Positions 22,822 to 32,234 of a DNA stretch of 64,000 nucleotides are shown piece by piece. The stretch is taken from positions 6,101,256 to 6,165,255 of the forward strand of contig NZ_CP043046.1 of the NCBI RefSeq assembly GCF_008119665.1, given 5' to 3'. A program made the position numbers and the translations under genes. The DNA comes from Pigmentiphaga aceris. Lineage in GTDB: Bacteria; Pseudomonadota; Gammaproteobacteria; Burkholderiales; Burkholderiaceae_B. The first letter of the stretch is position 1, and each line of letters starts with the position of its first letter. The notes under the pieces are model-generated. The model was given only the letters and a program-made list of their open reading frames with translations, did no database searches and had not been told where the DNA came from.

Positions 22822-23595
22822 TCATCGGAAAAAAGCGTCATACATAGACTTAACAATCAGCGCCGAGACAACAACCAAAAACAGCCGCCGAACAAACCCC
22901 GTTCCATGCTTAAGCGCCATCCGACTGCCAATCTGCGAACCCGCCAGATTGAACACCGCCATCACCGCACCCACCGCCCACCACACATGGCCATCCGCAC
23001 CAAACCACAATAGTGCCGCCGCATTACACGCCACGTTAACGATTTTGGCCGACACCGACCCAGACAGAAAATCAAACCCGAAAAAGCGCACAAACATAAA
23101 CAGCAGAAAACTGCCCGTGCCAGGCCCGAACAAACCGTCGTAAAACCCAATCGCCCCACCCATCAGCAAGGCCATGAACAACTCTCGCCGACCATCAAAC
23201 TTCGGCGCATGCACACTGCCCAAATCCTTCTTCGCCAAGGTATAGACAAACACCGCCATCAACACAAAAGGCAAAATCGGCCGCACCGTCTCAGGCGGAA
23301 TTCGCGTCACCGACCATGCGCCCCAGAATGCGCAAAAGAAAGCCGCACACGCTGCCGGCAACGCCGTGCGCCACGGCACCCGCGTCGAACGAGCGTATCG
23401 CCATGCCGCCGAACCGGTCCCAATGATGCCCGCCAGTTTGCTGGTCCCCAACAAGGTCGCCGGTGCTTCACGTGGAAAAATCGAGAAAATGGCCGGGACT
23501 TGAATCAGCCCTCCCCCACCCACAATCGAATCGATATAACCCGCCATAAAAGCGGCACAAGCCAACATGAGCCATTGCGTGCTCGATAAGTCCAT
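22822..23595 (-). CDS. TauE/SafE-family membrane transporter
   Basis: A 257-residue integral membrane protein of the TSUP (sulfite exporter TauE/SafE) family. The N-terminal motif GYIDSIVGGGGLIQVP and the mid-protein repeat GFYDGLFGPGTGSFLLF are the duplicated family signatures. I count about eight hydrophobic helices. The ATG at 23595 (MDLSSTQW) is chosen; the 18 codons upstream are atypical. The substrate is probably a small anion such as sulfite or an organosulfonate, but this cannot be resolved from sequence. Confidence 0.85.
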   Translation of the reverse strand: MDLSSTQWLMLACAAFMAGYIDSIVGGGGLIQVPAIFSIFPREAPATLLGTSKLAGIIGTGSAAWRYARSTRVPWRTALPAACAAFFCAFWGAWSVTRIPPETVRPILPFVLMAVFVYTLAKKDLGSVHAPKFDGRRELFMALLMGGAIGFYDGLFGPGTGSFLLFMFVRFFGFDFLSGSVSAKIVNVACNAAALLWFGADGHVWWAVGAVMAVFNLAGSQIGSRMALKHGTGFVRRLFLVVVSALIVKSMYDAFFR

Positions 23596-23653
23596 AGCAA
23601 AACCAGCGCAAAAAGTCGGGTAGAAGAAGAACCGCAGATGAATAATCAAGGCG

Positions 23654-23684
23654 AAAAAAAACGCGGCCTCTGATCGAGACCGCG
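23654..23684 (-). terminator. Intrinsic terminator (minus strand)
   Basis: CGCGGCCTC and GAGACCGCG form a 9-bp stem with one mismatch around TGATC, followed on the minus strand by eight Ts. It probably ends the fasciclin-gene transcript before the TauE gene. Confidence 0.75.
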
Positions 23685-23906
23685 CTTCCTTACCGACAAA
23701 AATGTTTGCCTGAGTGCTTAACTGGATGCTTAACGGAATGCTTGCGTGCGTATCCGGGGATACCTGAATTCAATACCCGAATTCGCTACCTGAAAGCACC
23801 CACGTTCATCGCTAAACCACCTCAGCACTCGTCAGCCAAGGCCGCCAGATTGCGCCGCATGCTAGCACGCAAGCCACCTTCAATTCCCCAACCCGGCGCA
23901 GCCGGA

Positions 23907-24368
23907 TCACTTGGGGAAAATCACCTTGTCGATCAAATAGACCACACCGTTATCGGCTTCCACATCTGCCTTGACCACCGACGCACCGTCAATCTGCCAA
24001 CCCTGTGGCCCGTTCACCATCGCCAGCGTCTGCCCCTGCACCGTCTTCAGATTGCCCTGCTTCAAGTCATCCGCATGCAAGACCCCCGGCACCACGTGGT
24101 ACTTCAACACCTCGGCCAACAAGGCCTTGTCAGCCAGCAACTGCTCGACCGTATTGGCAGGCAATTGCGCCCACGCCTCGTCAGTCGGTGCAAACACCGT
24201 ATATGGCCCGGCCTTGCGCAAGGTGTCAGACAATCCCACTGACTGAGCGGCCTCCACCATGGTGCGCGCCTGACCCGTTGCTGCTGCCGTATCGACCACA
24301 TCGGCAGCCTGAGCACCTGCTATGCAGCCTGCGCTCAGCAATACACCTGCTATCCAGATTCTGTTCAT
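23907..24368 (-). CDS. Secreted fasciclin (FAS1) domain protein
   Basis: A 153-residue protein with a signal peptide (MNRIWIAGVLLSAGCIAGAQA) and a single FAS1 domain. It shows the H1 motif YTVFAPTDEAWAQLP, the H2-like LKYHVVPGVLHADDL and the C-terminal NGVVYLIDKVIFPK. Such proteins are extracytoplasmic adhesion or surface proteins of unclear role in bacteria. The ATG at 24368 is chosen because it opens the signal peptide. Confidence 0.88.
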   Translation of the reverse strand: MNRIWIAGVLLSAGCIAGAQAADVVDTAAATGQARTMVEAAQSVGLSDTLRKAGPYTVFAPTDEAWAQLPANTVEQLLADKALLAEVLKYHVVPGVLHADDLKQGNLKTVQGQTLAMVNGPQGWQIDGASVVKADVEADNGVVYLIDKVIFPK

Positions 24369-24552
24369 GTCCCGGCCTCCCGAAAAAATGGCGGCTGAGC
24401 AAGGAAACTCACCGTCTATCAATTGGCATCATGGACGTGTAGGCTGTAACCAGGCGCGGGCGCTTGGCAAGCGTTCGCAACAGCAGCGGCCAGGCAATGC
24501 TTGCGATGATAGTATCCGCTCACTTTAAACATCGACGTATGAGTCCGCGTTC

Positions 24553-25572
24553 ATGAATATCACTATCCTCGACGACTACCAGGATGCAGTCCGTAAACTG
24601 GACTGCTTCAGCATGCTGGAAGGCCATGAAGTGAAGGTGTTCAACAACACCGTCAAAGGTATTGGCCAGTTGTCGGTACGACTGCGAGATACCGAAGTCC
24701 TGGTGCTGATCCGTGAACGCACGGCCATTACTCGCCTGCTGCTGGAAAAGCTGCCGAAACTGAAGCTGATCGCGCAGACTGCACGCGTCGGTCCGCATAT
24801 CGATCTGGACGCCTGCACCGCGCGTGGCGTCATCGTGACTGAGGGCAAAGGATCCCCGATTGCCGCCTCGGAACTGACCTGGGCACTGATCATGGCGGCC
24901 TTGCGCCGCATTCCCCAGCACGTGGCTGCGCTCAAGCACGGCGCCTGGCAGCAACCGGGCATGAAGGCCGCGTCGATGCCGGCCAATTTCGGCCTGGGCC
25001 AGACGCTGCATGGCCGCACGCTGGGCATTCTGGGCTATGGAAAGATCGGCCAGCGCCTGGCCACCTACGCCACCGCCTTCGGCATGAAGGTCCTGGTATG
25101 GGGCCGCGAAGGGTCACGGGAACGCGCACAACAAGATGGTCACGAATTTGCCACCAGCAAATCGGCCCTGTTCGAAACGGCAGACGTGCTCAGTTTGAAC
25201 CTGCGCCTGAATGACGAAACGCGTGGCAGCGTGACGCAGGAAGATCTGCTGCGGATGAAACCCACTGCGCTTCTGGTCAATACCGCGCGTGCCGAATTGA
25301 TCGAACCCGATGCATTGGTGGCTGCCCTCAACCGGGGCAAACCGGGTCTGGCTGCCATCGACGTGTTTGAGTCCGAACCCATTTTGCAAGGCCACCCGTT
25401 CCTGCGCATGGAAAACGTGATCTGCACGCCGCATATTGGTTATGTCGAGCAGGACAGTTATGAGTCCTACTTCCGTCAGGCATTCGGCACGATCCTGGCT
25501 TGGGCAGAAGGTCGACCGGAACACGTGGCCAATCCCGATGTGCTGAAACGCTGGCCGCATCAGAATATGTAA
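24553..25572 (+). CDS. D-isomer-specific 2-hydroxyacid dehydrogenase
   Basis: A 339-residue NAD(P)-dependent oxidoreductase of 2-hydroxy/2-keto acids. The Rossmann motif GILGYGKIG is at residues 158-166. The catalytic Arg246 (NTARAELI), Glu275 (DVFESEP) and His294 (TPHIGY) are all present, so it should be active. The substrate cannot be assigned; phosphoglycerate, glyoxylate and lactate families share these residues. It is a single-gene unit with a strong terminator 48 bp downstream. Confidence 0.88.
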   Translation: MNITILDDYQDAVRKLDCFSMLEGHEVKVFNNTVKGIGQLSVRLRDTEVLVLIRERTAITRLLLEKLPKLKLIAQTARVGPHIDLDACTARGVIVTEGKGSPIAASELTWALIMAALRRIPQHVAALKHGAWQQPGMKAASMPANFGLGQTLHGRTLGILGYGKIGQRLATYATAFGMKVLVWGREGSRERAQQDGHEFATSKSALFETADVLSLNLRLNDETRGSVTQEDLLRMKPTALLVNTARAELIEPDALVAALNRGKPGLAAIDVFESEPILQGHPFLRMENVICTPHIGYVEQDSYESYFRQAFGTILAWAEGRPEHVANPDVLKRWPHQNM

Positions 25573-25616
25573 ATCGCTGATCCCGACCAGCCTGGAACGT
25601 GTATAAAAACCAAAAT

Positions 25617-25648
25617 AAAACGCCCCGCATCAGCGGGGCGTTTTGTTT
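25617..25648. terminator. Bidirectional intrinsic terminator
   Basis: CGCCCCGC-ATCA-GCGGGGCG, preceded by AAAA and followed by TTTTGTTT. It serves both the converging dehydrogenase gene and the cold-shock gene on the minus strand. Confidence 0.92.
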
Positions 25649-25693
25649 ATCGGCGGGACAAGCGCCGATATCAGGTCTGACAGGACACCGCGC

Positions 25694-25900
25694 TCAAAGC
25701 GGCTTGATGTCCGATGCCTGGGGGCCTTTCGGGCCGTCCTTGACTTCGTATTCCACTTCCTGACCTTCCGTCAGGCTGCGATAGCCGCGGCCGGTAATGG
25801 CGGAAAAGTGTGCAAAAACGTCAGGTCCGCCGGCATCGGGAGTAATGAAACCGAAGCCCTTGTCGGCGTTGAACCATTTAACCTTGCCCTTCTGTGCCAT
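25694..25900 (-). CDS. CspA-family cold-shock protein
   Basis: A 68-residue single cold-shock domain that binds single-stranded RNA/DNA. RNP1 is KGFGFITP and RNP2 is VFAHFSAI. The N-terminus [18 protein letters not shown] is canonical. A ribosome site (GGACG) lies just upstream. The roughly 300-bp region upstream (25901-26225) may carry a long regulated 5' UTR, as is common for csp genes. Confidence 0.95.
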   Translation of the reverse strand: MAQKGKVKWFNADKGFGFITPDAGGPDVFAHFSAITGRGYRSLTEGQEVEYEVKDGPKGPQASDIKPL

Positions 25901-26225
25901 GGGTGGCGTCCTTTAAATAAAGAAAAGTGCACTGAAACCAAGAACGCCGACACCAACTGGAATGCGGAAAGCCTCCGCATAAGGCAGACGGGACTTGCGC
26001 ACTACTGGAATTCAACTGCGAAATGCAGCATACCCGCGCAAAACAGACGAATCAAACCTTTGCCAATGAAATTGTTAGTAATTCGCAATACGTATCGGGA
26101 AAACCCTTAAAGTCACGTGGGGCTTGGATATGCGGGTATTGAACGGGGGTCCGGCAGCCCATTTGAACCATCATCGCGTGGGCTAGACTGGCACCTCTGC
26201 CTGAACAGTTACCAAGTTGCCAACC

Positions 26226-27392
26226 ATGGTCCTTTCCAAGCTGCCGGATGTCGGCACCACCATTTTCACTGTCATGAGCCGCCTGGCGACCGAACGCCAA
26301 GCGATTAATCTCGGACAGGGATTTCCTGACTTCAATCCGGATTCGCGCCTGATCGCGCTGGTCGACGAAGCGATGAAGGCGGGTCATAACCAATATCCGT
26401 TCATGCCGGGCGTCGCCCCCTTGCGCCAAGCCATCGCCGACAAGATCGAAACGCTTTACGGCCACGCCTACCACCCGGATACCGATATCACGGTCACCAG
26501 CGGTGCCACCCAGGCGCTGATGACGGCAATCATGGCCACTGTGCACCCTGGCGATGAGGTCGTGGTGCTGGAGCCCTGCTACGACAGCTACGTGCCTGCC
26601 ATTCGCCTGGCTGGCGGCACACCGGTACCCGTGCCGCTGCGTACGCCCCAGACGGACGACCCGTATTACCGGGTGGAATGGGATCGCGTGCGTGCGGCCA
26701 TCACCTCGCGCACCCGTCTGCTGCTGATCAACTTCCCGCACAACCCCACCGGCGCGGTATTGAACGACGCCGATCTGGATGCGCTGGAAAAGATCGTGTC
26801 GGATACCGGTGTGATTCTGCTGTCGGACGAAGCCTACGAACACATCGTGTTCGACGGCGTGCTGCATGCGTCGATTGCACGTCGCCCTGCCCTGGCGGCC
26901 CGTTCCATCCTGATCGGTTCGTTCGGCAAGACTTTCCACATCACTGGATGGAAACTGGGCTATTGCTGCGCACCAGCGGCGCTCACGGTGGAATTGCGCA
27001 AGGTTCACCAGTTCATGGTGTTCACCGTCTCGTCCCCCATGCAGTTTGCGGTGGCGGAATATCTGAAAGACCCCCTGCCCTACCTGAATCTGCCCACGTT
27101 CTACCAGGCCAAGCGCGACCGCCTGTTCGAAGGCTTGAAGAAAACCCGTTTCCGTCCGCTGCCCAGCCCGGGCACGTTCTTCCTGCTGGCAGATTACTCG
27201 GCGATTTCCGACGTGCCGGAAGCCGAGTTTGCCAAATGGCTGACGACTGAGCACGGCGTGGCCGTCATCCCGATTGCAGCGTTCTACGGCAAACCGGATG
27301 CGCCCTCTTCCAACCGTCAGATGGTTCGCTTCTGCTTCGCCAAGCAGGACGCCACGCTCGACACCGCACTGGAACGCCTGCAACGGGTGTGA
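26226..27392 (+). CDS. PLP-dependent aminotransferase, methionine (YbdL) type
   Basis: A 388-residue fold-type I class I/II aminotransferase. The PLP-binding lysine is K235 in GSFGKTFHITGWKLGY. INFPHNPTGAVL, SDEAYEHIVFDG and QGFPDF are family motifs. The FGKTFHITGWK context resembles methionine aminotransferase/kynurenine aminotransferase-like enzymes rather than aspartate aminotransferase. The ATG at 26226 is preferred to a TTG 9 nt upstream. Confidence 0.87.
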   Translation: MVLSKLPDVGTTIFTVMSRLATERQAINLGQGFPDFNPDSRLIALVDEAMKAGHNQYPFMPGVAPLRQAIADKIETLYGHAYHPDTDITVTSGATQALMTAIMATVHPGDEVVVLEPCYDSYVPAIRLAGGTPVPVPLRTPQTDDPYYRVEWDRVRAAITSRTRLLLINFPHNPTGAVLNDADLDALEKIVSDTGVILLSDEAYEHIVFDGVLHASIARRPALAARSILIGSFGKTFHITGWKLGYCCAPAALTVELRKVHQFMVFTVSSPMQFAVAEYLKDPLPYLNLPTFYQAKRDRLFEGLKKTRFRPLPSPGTFFLLADYSAISDVPEAEFAKWLTTEHGVAVIPIAAFYGKPDAPSSNRQMVRFCFAKQDATLDTALERLQRV

Positions 27393-27453
27393 TTGGCCAG
27401 AACCCCGTGTAGGACCGGTGTGATTTGCGATTGCGCTGAATCACACCGGCATA

Positions 27454-27495
27454 AAAGACCACGCTGCGGCTGATTGCCGCACCGTGGTCTTTTTT
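27454..27495 (+). terminator. Intrinsic terminator after the aminotransferase gene
   Basis: AAAGACCACG/CGTGGTCTTT plus TGCGGC/GCCGCA (one internal mismatch), loop TGATT, followed by a T-run. Confidence 0.92.
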
Positions 27496-27974
27496 CGTTC
27501 AAAACACGGTTTTCAGTAAATGGCGATGTGAGCCTTGCTCGCAGGATCAGACGCGCTCGTCTGACTTCCCCTCAGCCAGAGCGTCAGCAGCGCTTCCTGA
27601 TGCCACTACAAGCGTCTGGACCACCCCAGGGTGGGCACAAGAGCCCCAAATGCCGTGACGGCCCGCTGAGCGCTTCCTGAGCCTTCTCACCCTTGTCTTG
27701 CAGACCAGGGCTTGTACACCGTCGATTTCCTTCGACTTGTTCACGGTTTATCCACTGTGAATCTGCCTGGTGAGCCCGGCAGGTACCAGCGCATCAGTTT
27801 CCCATCCCCTTGCACGTCCGTTTTGCACGGCTTGTTCCACATGCCTGTTCTGCATGTCTTCAAGTCGGCAATCCCCTTTGCATCGCCAAGACGTGATCCC
27901 TGCATTGCCAGGAATCCTTGCCTTTGGTCTTCAGCAAGTCCCGGAGGGACGCGTCGTCGCAGCTAGGAAGGTTG
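27496..27974. other. Gene-free stretch left of the DnaA-box cluster
   Basis: No open frame here has convincing codon use, ribosome site or recognisable product. A CAGACG-CGCT-CGTCTG hairpin lies near 27548-27563. A one-mismatch DnaA box, TTATCCACT, is at 27748-27756. Confidence 0.5.
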
Positions 27975-28347
27975 TTATACACATTACTATCTATCTTGAT
28001 AGTAGTAGGTAATAGGTGTCTGTGGATAACTCGAAGTTCTTCACTTTATCTTTATTTATCAACAACCTGCGCGATTTTTTTGGCGTGGAAAAGTATGAAC
28101 CTGTAGTGTATCTGGAAAATGAACAACTTTTTCCACAGAACAAATAAGCAGCCTTATCCAGAAATTATCAACAGGCTGTGCACAAGTTCTTTTCCCTCAC
28201 GTTGTCCACAGGCGTGTTGATAAGTTTTTGCACCAGAACTGCGGATAACTTCAACATTTCGCCGTCATCCACAGCCCCAACTTTTCGGCTTGTCCACGTG
28301 TCGTGGCCGCCATTGCTCCAGGATCTGCATGCTTCGTTTTATCCACA
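27975..28347. other. Candidate replication origin (oriC): DnaA-box cluster with DnaA-trio-like element
   Basis: Three exact TTATNCACA boxes are at 27975-27983, 28021-28029 (reverse) and 28339-28347. Nine one-mismatch boxes start at 28056, 28129, 28154, 28165, 28177 (reverse), 28202, 28215 (reverse), 28240 (reverse) and 28265. On the minus strand the central box TTATCCACA is followed by GACAC and then CTATTACCTACTACTATC. This is the box / GC-rich spacer / trinucleotide-repeat layout of the bacterial basal unwinding element; on the plus strand the repeats read TAG-TAG-TAG at 28000-28008. Local AT content is high. The last box lies inside the first codons of sbcD. Gene orientation also changes around 22-28 kb. 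Confidence 0.65.
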
Positions 28348-29462
28348 CCGCCGATTGGCAGATTGGTCGCCACTACGGTCAGTTCGATGTCGAAGACGGC
28401 GCGGTGCTGGCCGATGCCCGAATCGACACCGTTGGCCGGATTGCCCAGCTGGCGGCATCCCGCCAGGTCGATGCCGTGCTGGTCGCCGGTGATGTGTTCG
28501 ACACCCAGGCGGTGTCGGACCGGACCATTCGCCGCCTGTTTGCAGCGCTCGCACCGTTTGCCGGCCCGTGGATCATGATTGCGGGCAACCACGACGCCGC
28601 GCTGGCCGACAGCGTGTGGACTCGCGCCGCGCAACTGGGCTGCGTACCCGCCAATGTCCATCGACCGAACGGCCTGCTGGTGCTGCCGGACCTGCGCGCA
28701 GCCGTGCTCGCCGCCCCGCTGACCCAGCGTCATACCTACGACGATGTGACCGACGCCTTCGACCGGCTGGAAAGTCCGGACGACCACCTTCGCATCGGCA
28801 TTGCCCATGGCAGCGTGACCGGCCGCCTGCCCGACACCATCGATTCGACCAACTCGATTGCCGCAGACAGGGCCAGCCGGGCACGTCTGGACTACCTGGC
28901 GCTGGGCGACTGGCATGGCTGCCTGCAGATCGACGCCAACACCTGGTACGCCGGCACGCCGGAACAGGACCGCTTTCGCGGCAACGAACCGGGCTTCGTG
29001 CTGGAAGTCGCCATTGATGCGGTGGGCGCAGTGCCCGCCGTGACCCGTCACCAGATCGGCCGTTATGTCTGGTCGTCCTGGTCGGTGCATATCTCGGTGC
29101 CCAGCGATGTCGATGAACTCGCCCAACGCTTGGCGCAACTAGGTCCGCAGGACGTGTTGCAGATCGAGGTGGGCGGACACGTCAATCTCGCCACGCGAGA
29201 TCGGCTGGATGCCTGCCTGGCCGATGCCTCGGCACGGGTGCGATCGCTGCGCAGCGATGTGACGGCCATGGTGCTGGAGCCGGACGAACATGATCTGGTC
29301 ACGCTCGGCGCGCAGGGTTATGTCTCCGATGTGCTGCAGCAGTTGCGGGTCTTGCAGGAAGACCCCGCCAAGGCGGACCTGGCTCGCGAAGCACTCGGTC
29401 TGCTGGTTCGTTATCAACGTGAACTGACTGTGGATGCGCCTGCGAAGGAGGCCGGGAAATGA
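28329..29462 (+). CDS. SbcD/YhaO-like DNA repair exonuclease (metallophosphoesterase)
   Basis: A 377-residue calcineurin-type nuclease. The metal-binding motifs are in order: FIHTADWQIG (residues 4-13), VLVAGDVFDTQ, MIAGNHDAAL, IGIAHGSVTG and LALGDWHG. It should act with the ATPase encoded next, as Mre11/SbcD does with Rad50/SbcC, on DNA ends or hairpins. The ATG at 28329 is chosen since MLRFIHTADW is the family N-terminus. The stop overlaps the next start by ATGA. The gene lies between the two origin-like elements. Confidence 0.88.
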   Translation: MLRFIHTADWQIGRHYGQFDVEDGAVLADARIDTVGRIAQLAASRQVDAVLVAGDVFDTQAVSDRTIRRLFAALAPFAGPWIMIAGNHDAALADSVWTRAAQLGCVPANVHRPNGLLVLPDLRAAVLAAPLTQRHTYDDVTDAFDRLESPDDHLRIGIAHGSVTGRLPDTIDSTNSIAADRASRARLDYLALGDWHGCLQIDANTWYAGTPEQDRFRGNEPGFVLEVAIDAVGAVPAVTRHQIGRYVWSSWSVHISVPSDVDELAQRLAQLGPQDVLQIEVGGHVNLATRDRLDACLADASARVRSLRSDVTAMVLEPDEHDLVTLGAQGYVSDVLQQLRVLQEDPAKADLAREALGLLVRYQRELTVDAPAKEAGK

Positions 29463-32122
29463 GTCAGGACCGCATGGACCAAAACCGCATGAAACTCGAC
29501 CGCATCGCACTCGAAGAATTCCGCCGCTTCCGCGCCCCCTTTGCGCTCGATGGATTGCAGCCTGGGCTCAATCTTTTTGTCGGTCCGAACGAAGCCGGCA
29601 AAAGCACCATTGCCGCTGCCCTGCGCGGTGCGTTTCTTCAGCGTTTCAAGACCTCGAAAGTCGAAGACTTCGCCCCCTGGAACAGCAGCGGTGCCCGCCC
29701 CACCGTCACCGTGCAATTCCGCGTCGGTGCCCGCGAATACGAACTGCGTAAATCCTTTCTGACCAAGGCCCGTTGTGAACTGCTGATCGACGGCGGTGCC
29801 CAGCGACTGGAAGGCGAACAGGCAGAAGACGCGCTGGCTGAACTACTGGGTTTCGAGTTCGCCAGCAAAGGACAGAGCAAAGCCGAACACAGTGGTGTGC
29901 CCGGCCTCTTGTGGATACAGCAAGGCGAGGGACAGAACCTGTTGGAACCGGCCGCCTACGCCGGTTCCCATCTGCGCGATGCGCTCAGTCAGTTGTCGGG
30001 CGAGCTGGTCACGGGTGACAGCGACCGCGTGTTCGACCGTGCCGTCGAGGCGCGCGCCGCCCTGCGTGATGCCCGCAGCAACCGTCCCAAAGGCGAGTAC
30101 AAAGCGGCGGAAGATGCCTTGGCCGAAGCGATGGCCAGACAAAGCACATTGCTGGCAGAAAAAACCCGCCTGGATACCGATGTAGACCAGCTGGCGCAAC
30201 TGCGCGACACCCACGAAAAAGCACGCCAGGCCCAGCCCTGGACCGAGCTGGAAAAACAGGCGGCACAGGCACGTGACAAGCTGGCCACCATCCGTCGTGA
30301 CCAGGATGCCGCCGACGCCTTGAAACGTGAATCGCTGCAGGCCGCACAGACCCTGACACTGCTGCAGGAACAGGTTGCACGCGACCAGCAGGACGAAGAC
30401 GAAGTCGCTGCGCTGGCGCGCGAGCTTGAAAAGGCCGACCAGGCGGTCACCCAGGCCCAGGAGACGCGTCAGCGTACCGAGACCTCGGTCGCAGGCCGTA
30501 CCGAGGCTGCAAACGCCGCCACGGCGCTTCTGGAGGCAGCACAGGCCGAATCCGAGCGGCGAGACCTGTCCGACCAGATCGTCCGGGCCGAGCGCGAACT
30601 GGGGCGTCTGGAGACGGCACACCGCGAAGCTCAGGTGCTCACCCAGCGCATTGCCGAATTCGATGCCCAGGTGCAGGCCAATCATCTTGATTCCGCACAG
30701 CTGACGGCATTGCGCACCGGCAGCCAGCAGCTTGCCCCCCTGCAATCCCGACAAAGCGCAGGGGCGACACGCCTGTCTTTCCATCTGGACTCGGCAAACA
30801 CCACGGACGTCAGTCTGGATGGCGTGAGCCTGCAAGGCACTGGCGAGCGGCAACTGAGCGCGGAAACGCTGCTTGCGATTGCCGGTATCGGCCGTTTCCA
30901 GATTGCCCCCGGTGGTGCCGATCTGCCGACACTGCGGTTGGAAATCGCAAGCCTGCAGCGTGAACAGACTTTGTTGCTGGAAAAGCTTGGTGTGGCCGAT
31001 CTGGCCGCAGCCGATGCCCGCGCAATGAGCGGTGAACGGGCACGGCGCGATGCACAGGCTGCGCGCAAGGAACTGGCCATCCATGCACCCGACGGGCTCG
31101 ATGCCTTGCTCGCATCGATCCAGGAAAACCGTGCGCGCATCACCCAATTGACTGCACGCGCGCAGGCCTTGCCGGTACTTGCCGAAGCCCCGTCATCGCT
31201 GTCCTTGCCCGAGATCACGGCCGCTCAGCGAGAAGCCCAAACCGCCTTGATCCACGCGCAAAAAGCCGTGACGCAGGCGCAGCGTGCCTTCGATCAGGTC
31301 CACGCCCAGGCACAACTGCTGCGGTCGCAACTGGATGCGCGTCGTTCAGTGCGTGAACAACCCAGCAACCTGGACGCCCGTGCACAGCGTGGCAGTCGTC
31401 TGGTCTTGGCGCGTGCAGCACGCGACGATCTGCAGTCCCGTGTGCAAGCCGCCGAAGCCGCGATTGCAGCCCATCAGCCTGCGCTGATCGAACAGGACAT
31501 GAAGCGCTTCGAGCAATCGGCGCGCATTGCCCGGGAAACCCACGAAGCCAGACACGCATCGATCCTGCAATTACAAGGTCGTCTGGATCAGGCGGGCAGT
31601 CAGGGCGTGGGCGAAAACCTGGCGCAAGCCGCTGCCGATGTCGAGCGCCTGCAACGCAGGCGCGACGAATTTTCGCGGCGTGCCCTGGCGCTGGATCTGC
31701 TCGTCGATCTGCTGCGCACGCAGCGAGATGCCGCGACTCAACGTCTGCAAGCACCTTTGGCCAGGCGCTTGAACCACTACCTGCATCTGCTTTTCCCGAA
31801 TGCTGCCCTGCGTCTGGACGACAGCCTGATGCCAACCGGCTTGCAACGGGGTGACAACGAAGACCTGCTGCGAAGCCTGAGTTTCGGTACGCAAGAACAG
31901 CTTGGGGTGCTGGTCCGTCTGGCCTATGCCGATTTATTACAGGAAGCAGGACGACCAACGCTGCTGATTTTGGACGATGCCTTGGTACATGCCGATGAAT
32001 CACGGCGTGCCCTGATGAAACGTGCCTTGTTCGATGCCGGTGAACGTCACCAGATCCTGATCTTCACTTGCCACGGAGAGATGTGGCAGGACTTGGCAGT
32101 TGCGCCAAGAAGTCTGGGTTGA
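29459..32122 (+). CDS. YhaN/SbcC-like SMC-type AAA ATPase
   Basis: An 887-residue Rad50-like ATPase. The N-terminal Walker A is FVGPNEAGKSTIAAAL; the C-terminal Walker B/D-loop is LLILDDALVHADESRRALM, preceded by a signature-like LSFGTQEQLGVLVRLA. Long Glu/Gln/Ala-rich coiled-coil segments lie between. Only two cysteines were seen (ARCELL near the N-terminus, FTCHGEM near the C-terminus), so there is no CXXC zinc hook. Instead a globular, beta-rich stretch (about residues 410-490) separates the coils. This and the shorter length fit YhaN rather than classical SbcC (1047 residues). Confidence 0.88.
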   Translation: MSQDRMDQNRMKLDRIALEEFRRFRAPFALDGLQPGLNLFVGPNEAGKSTIAAALRGAFLQRFKTSKVEDFAPWNSSGARPTVTVQFRVGAREYELRKSFLTKARCELLIDGGAQRLEGEQAEDALAELLGFEFASKGQSKAEHSGVPGLLWIQQGEGQNLLEPAAYAGSHLRDALSQLSGELVTGDSDRVFDRAVEARAALRDARSNRPKGEYKAAEDALAEAMARQSTLLAEKTRLDTDVDQLAQLRDTHEKARQAQPWTELEKQAAQARDKLATIRRDQDAADALKRESLQAAQTLTLLQEQVARDQQDEDEVAALARELEKADQAVTQAQETRQRTETSVAGRTEAANAATALLEAAQAESERRDLSDQIVRAERELGRLETAHREAQVLTQRIAEFDAQVQANHLDSAQLTALRTGSQQLAPLQSRQSAGATRLSFHLDSANTTDVSLDGVSLQGTGERQLSAETLLAIAGIGRFQIAPGGADLPTLRLEIASLQREQTLLLEKLGVADLAAADARAMSGERARRDAQAARKELAIHAPDGLDALLASIQENRARITQLTARAQALPVLAEAPSSLSLPEITAAQREAQTALIHAQKAVTQAQRAFDQVHAQAQLLRSQLDARRSVREQPSNLDARAQRGSRLVLARAARDDLQSRVQAAEAAIAAHQPALIEQDMKRFEQSARIARETHEARHASILQLQGRLDQAGSQGVGENLAQAAADVERLQRRRDEFSRRALALDLLVDLLRTQRDAATQRLQAPLARRLNHYLHLLFPNAALRLDDSLMPTGLQRGDNEDLLRSLSFGTQEQLGVLVRLAYADLLQEAGRPTLLILDDALVHADESRRALMKRALFDAGERHQILIFTCHGEMWQDLAVAPRSLG

Positions 32123-32234
32123 GAAAGCAGGTTGAAGAAAGAACGCAGTCGAGTTTTACGTAGTCCACAGCAGAAAAACGGGAAGTTCTGCGCCGTCAGG
32201 CGCAAATTTCTCTTGAAGGGTTCTTATGTAGATA

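Noticed and set aside
23464..23479. parS-like sequence TGCTTCACGTGGAAAA inside the TauE/SafE gene
   Set aside because: Two mismatches including one in a conserved flank, and it lies in coding sequence; likely chance.
27712..28012. Overlapping plus-strand frames before sbcD
   Set aside because: No ribosome sites, unusual composition, and they run into the DnaA-box cluster.
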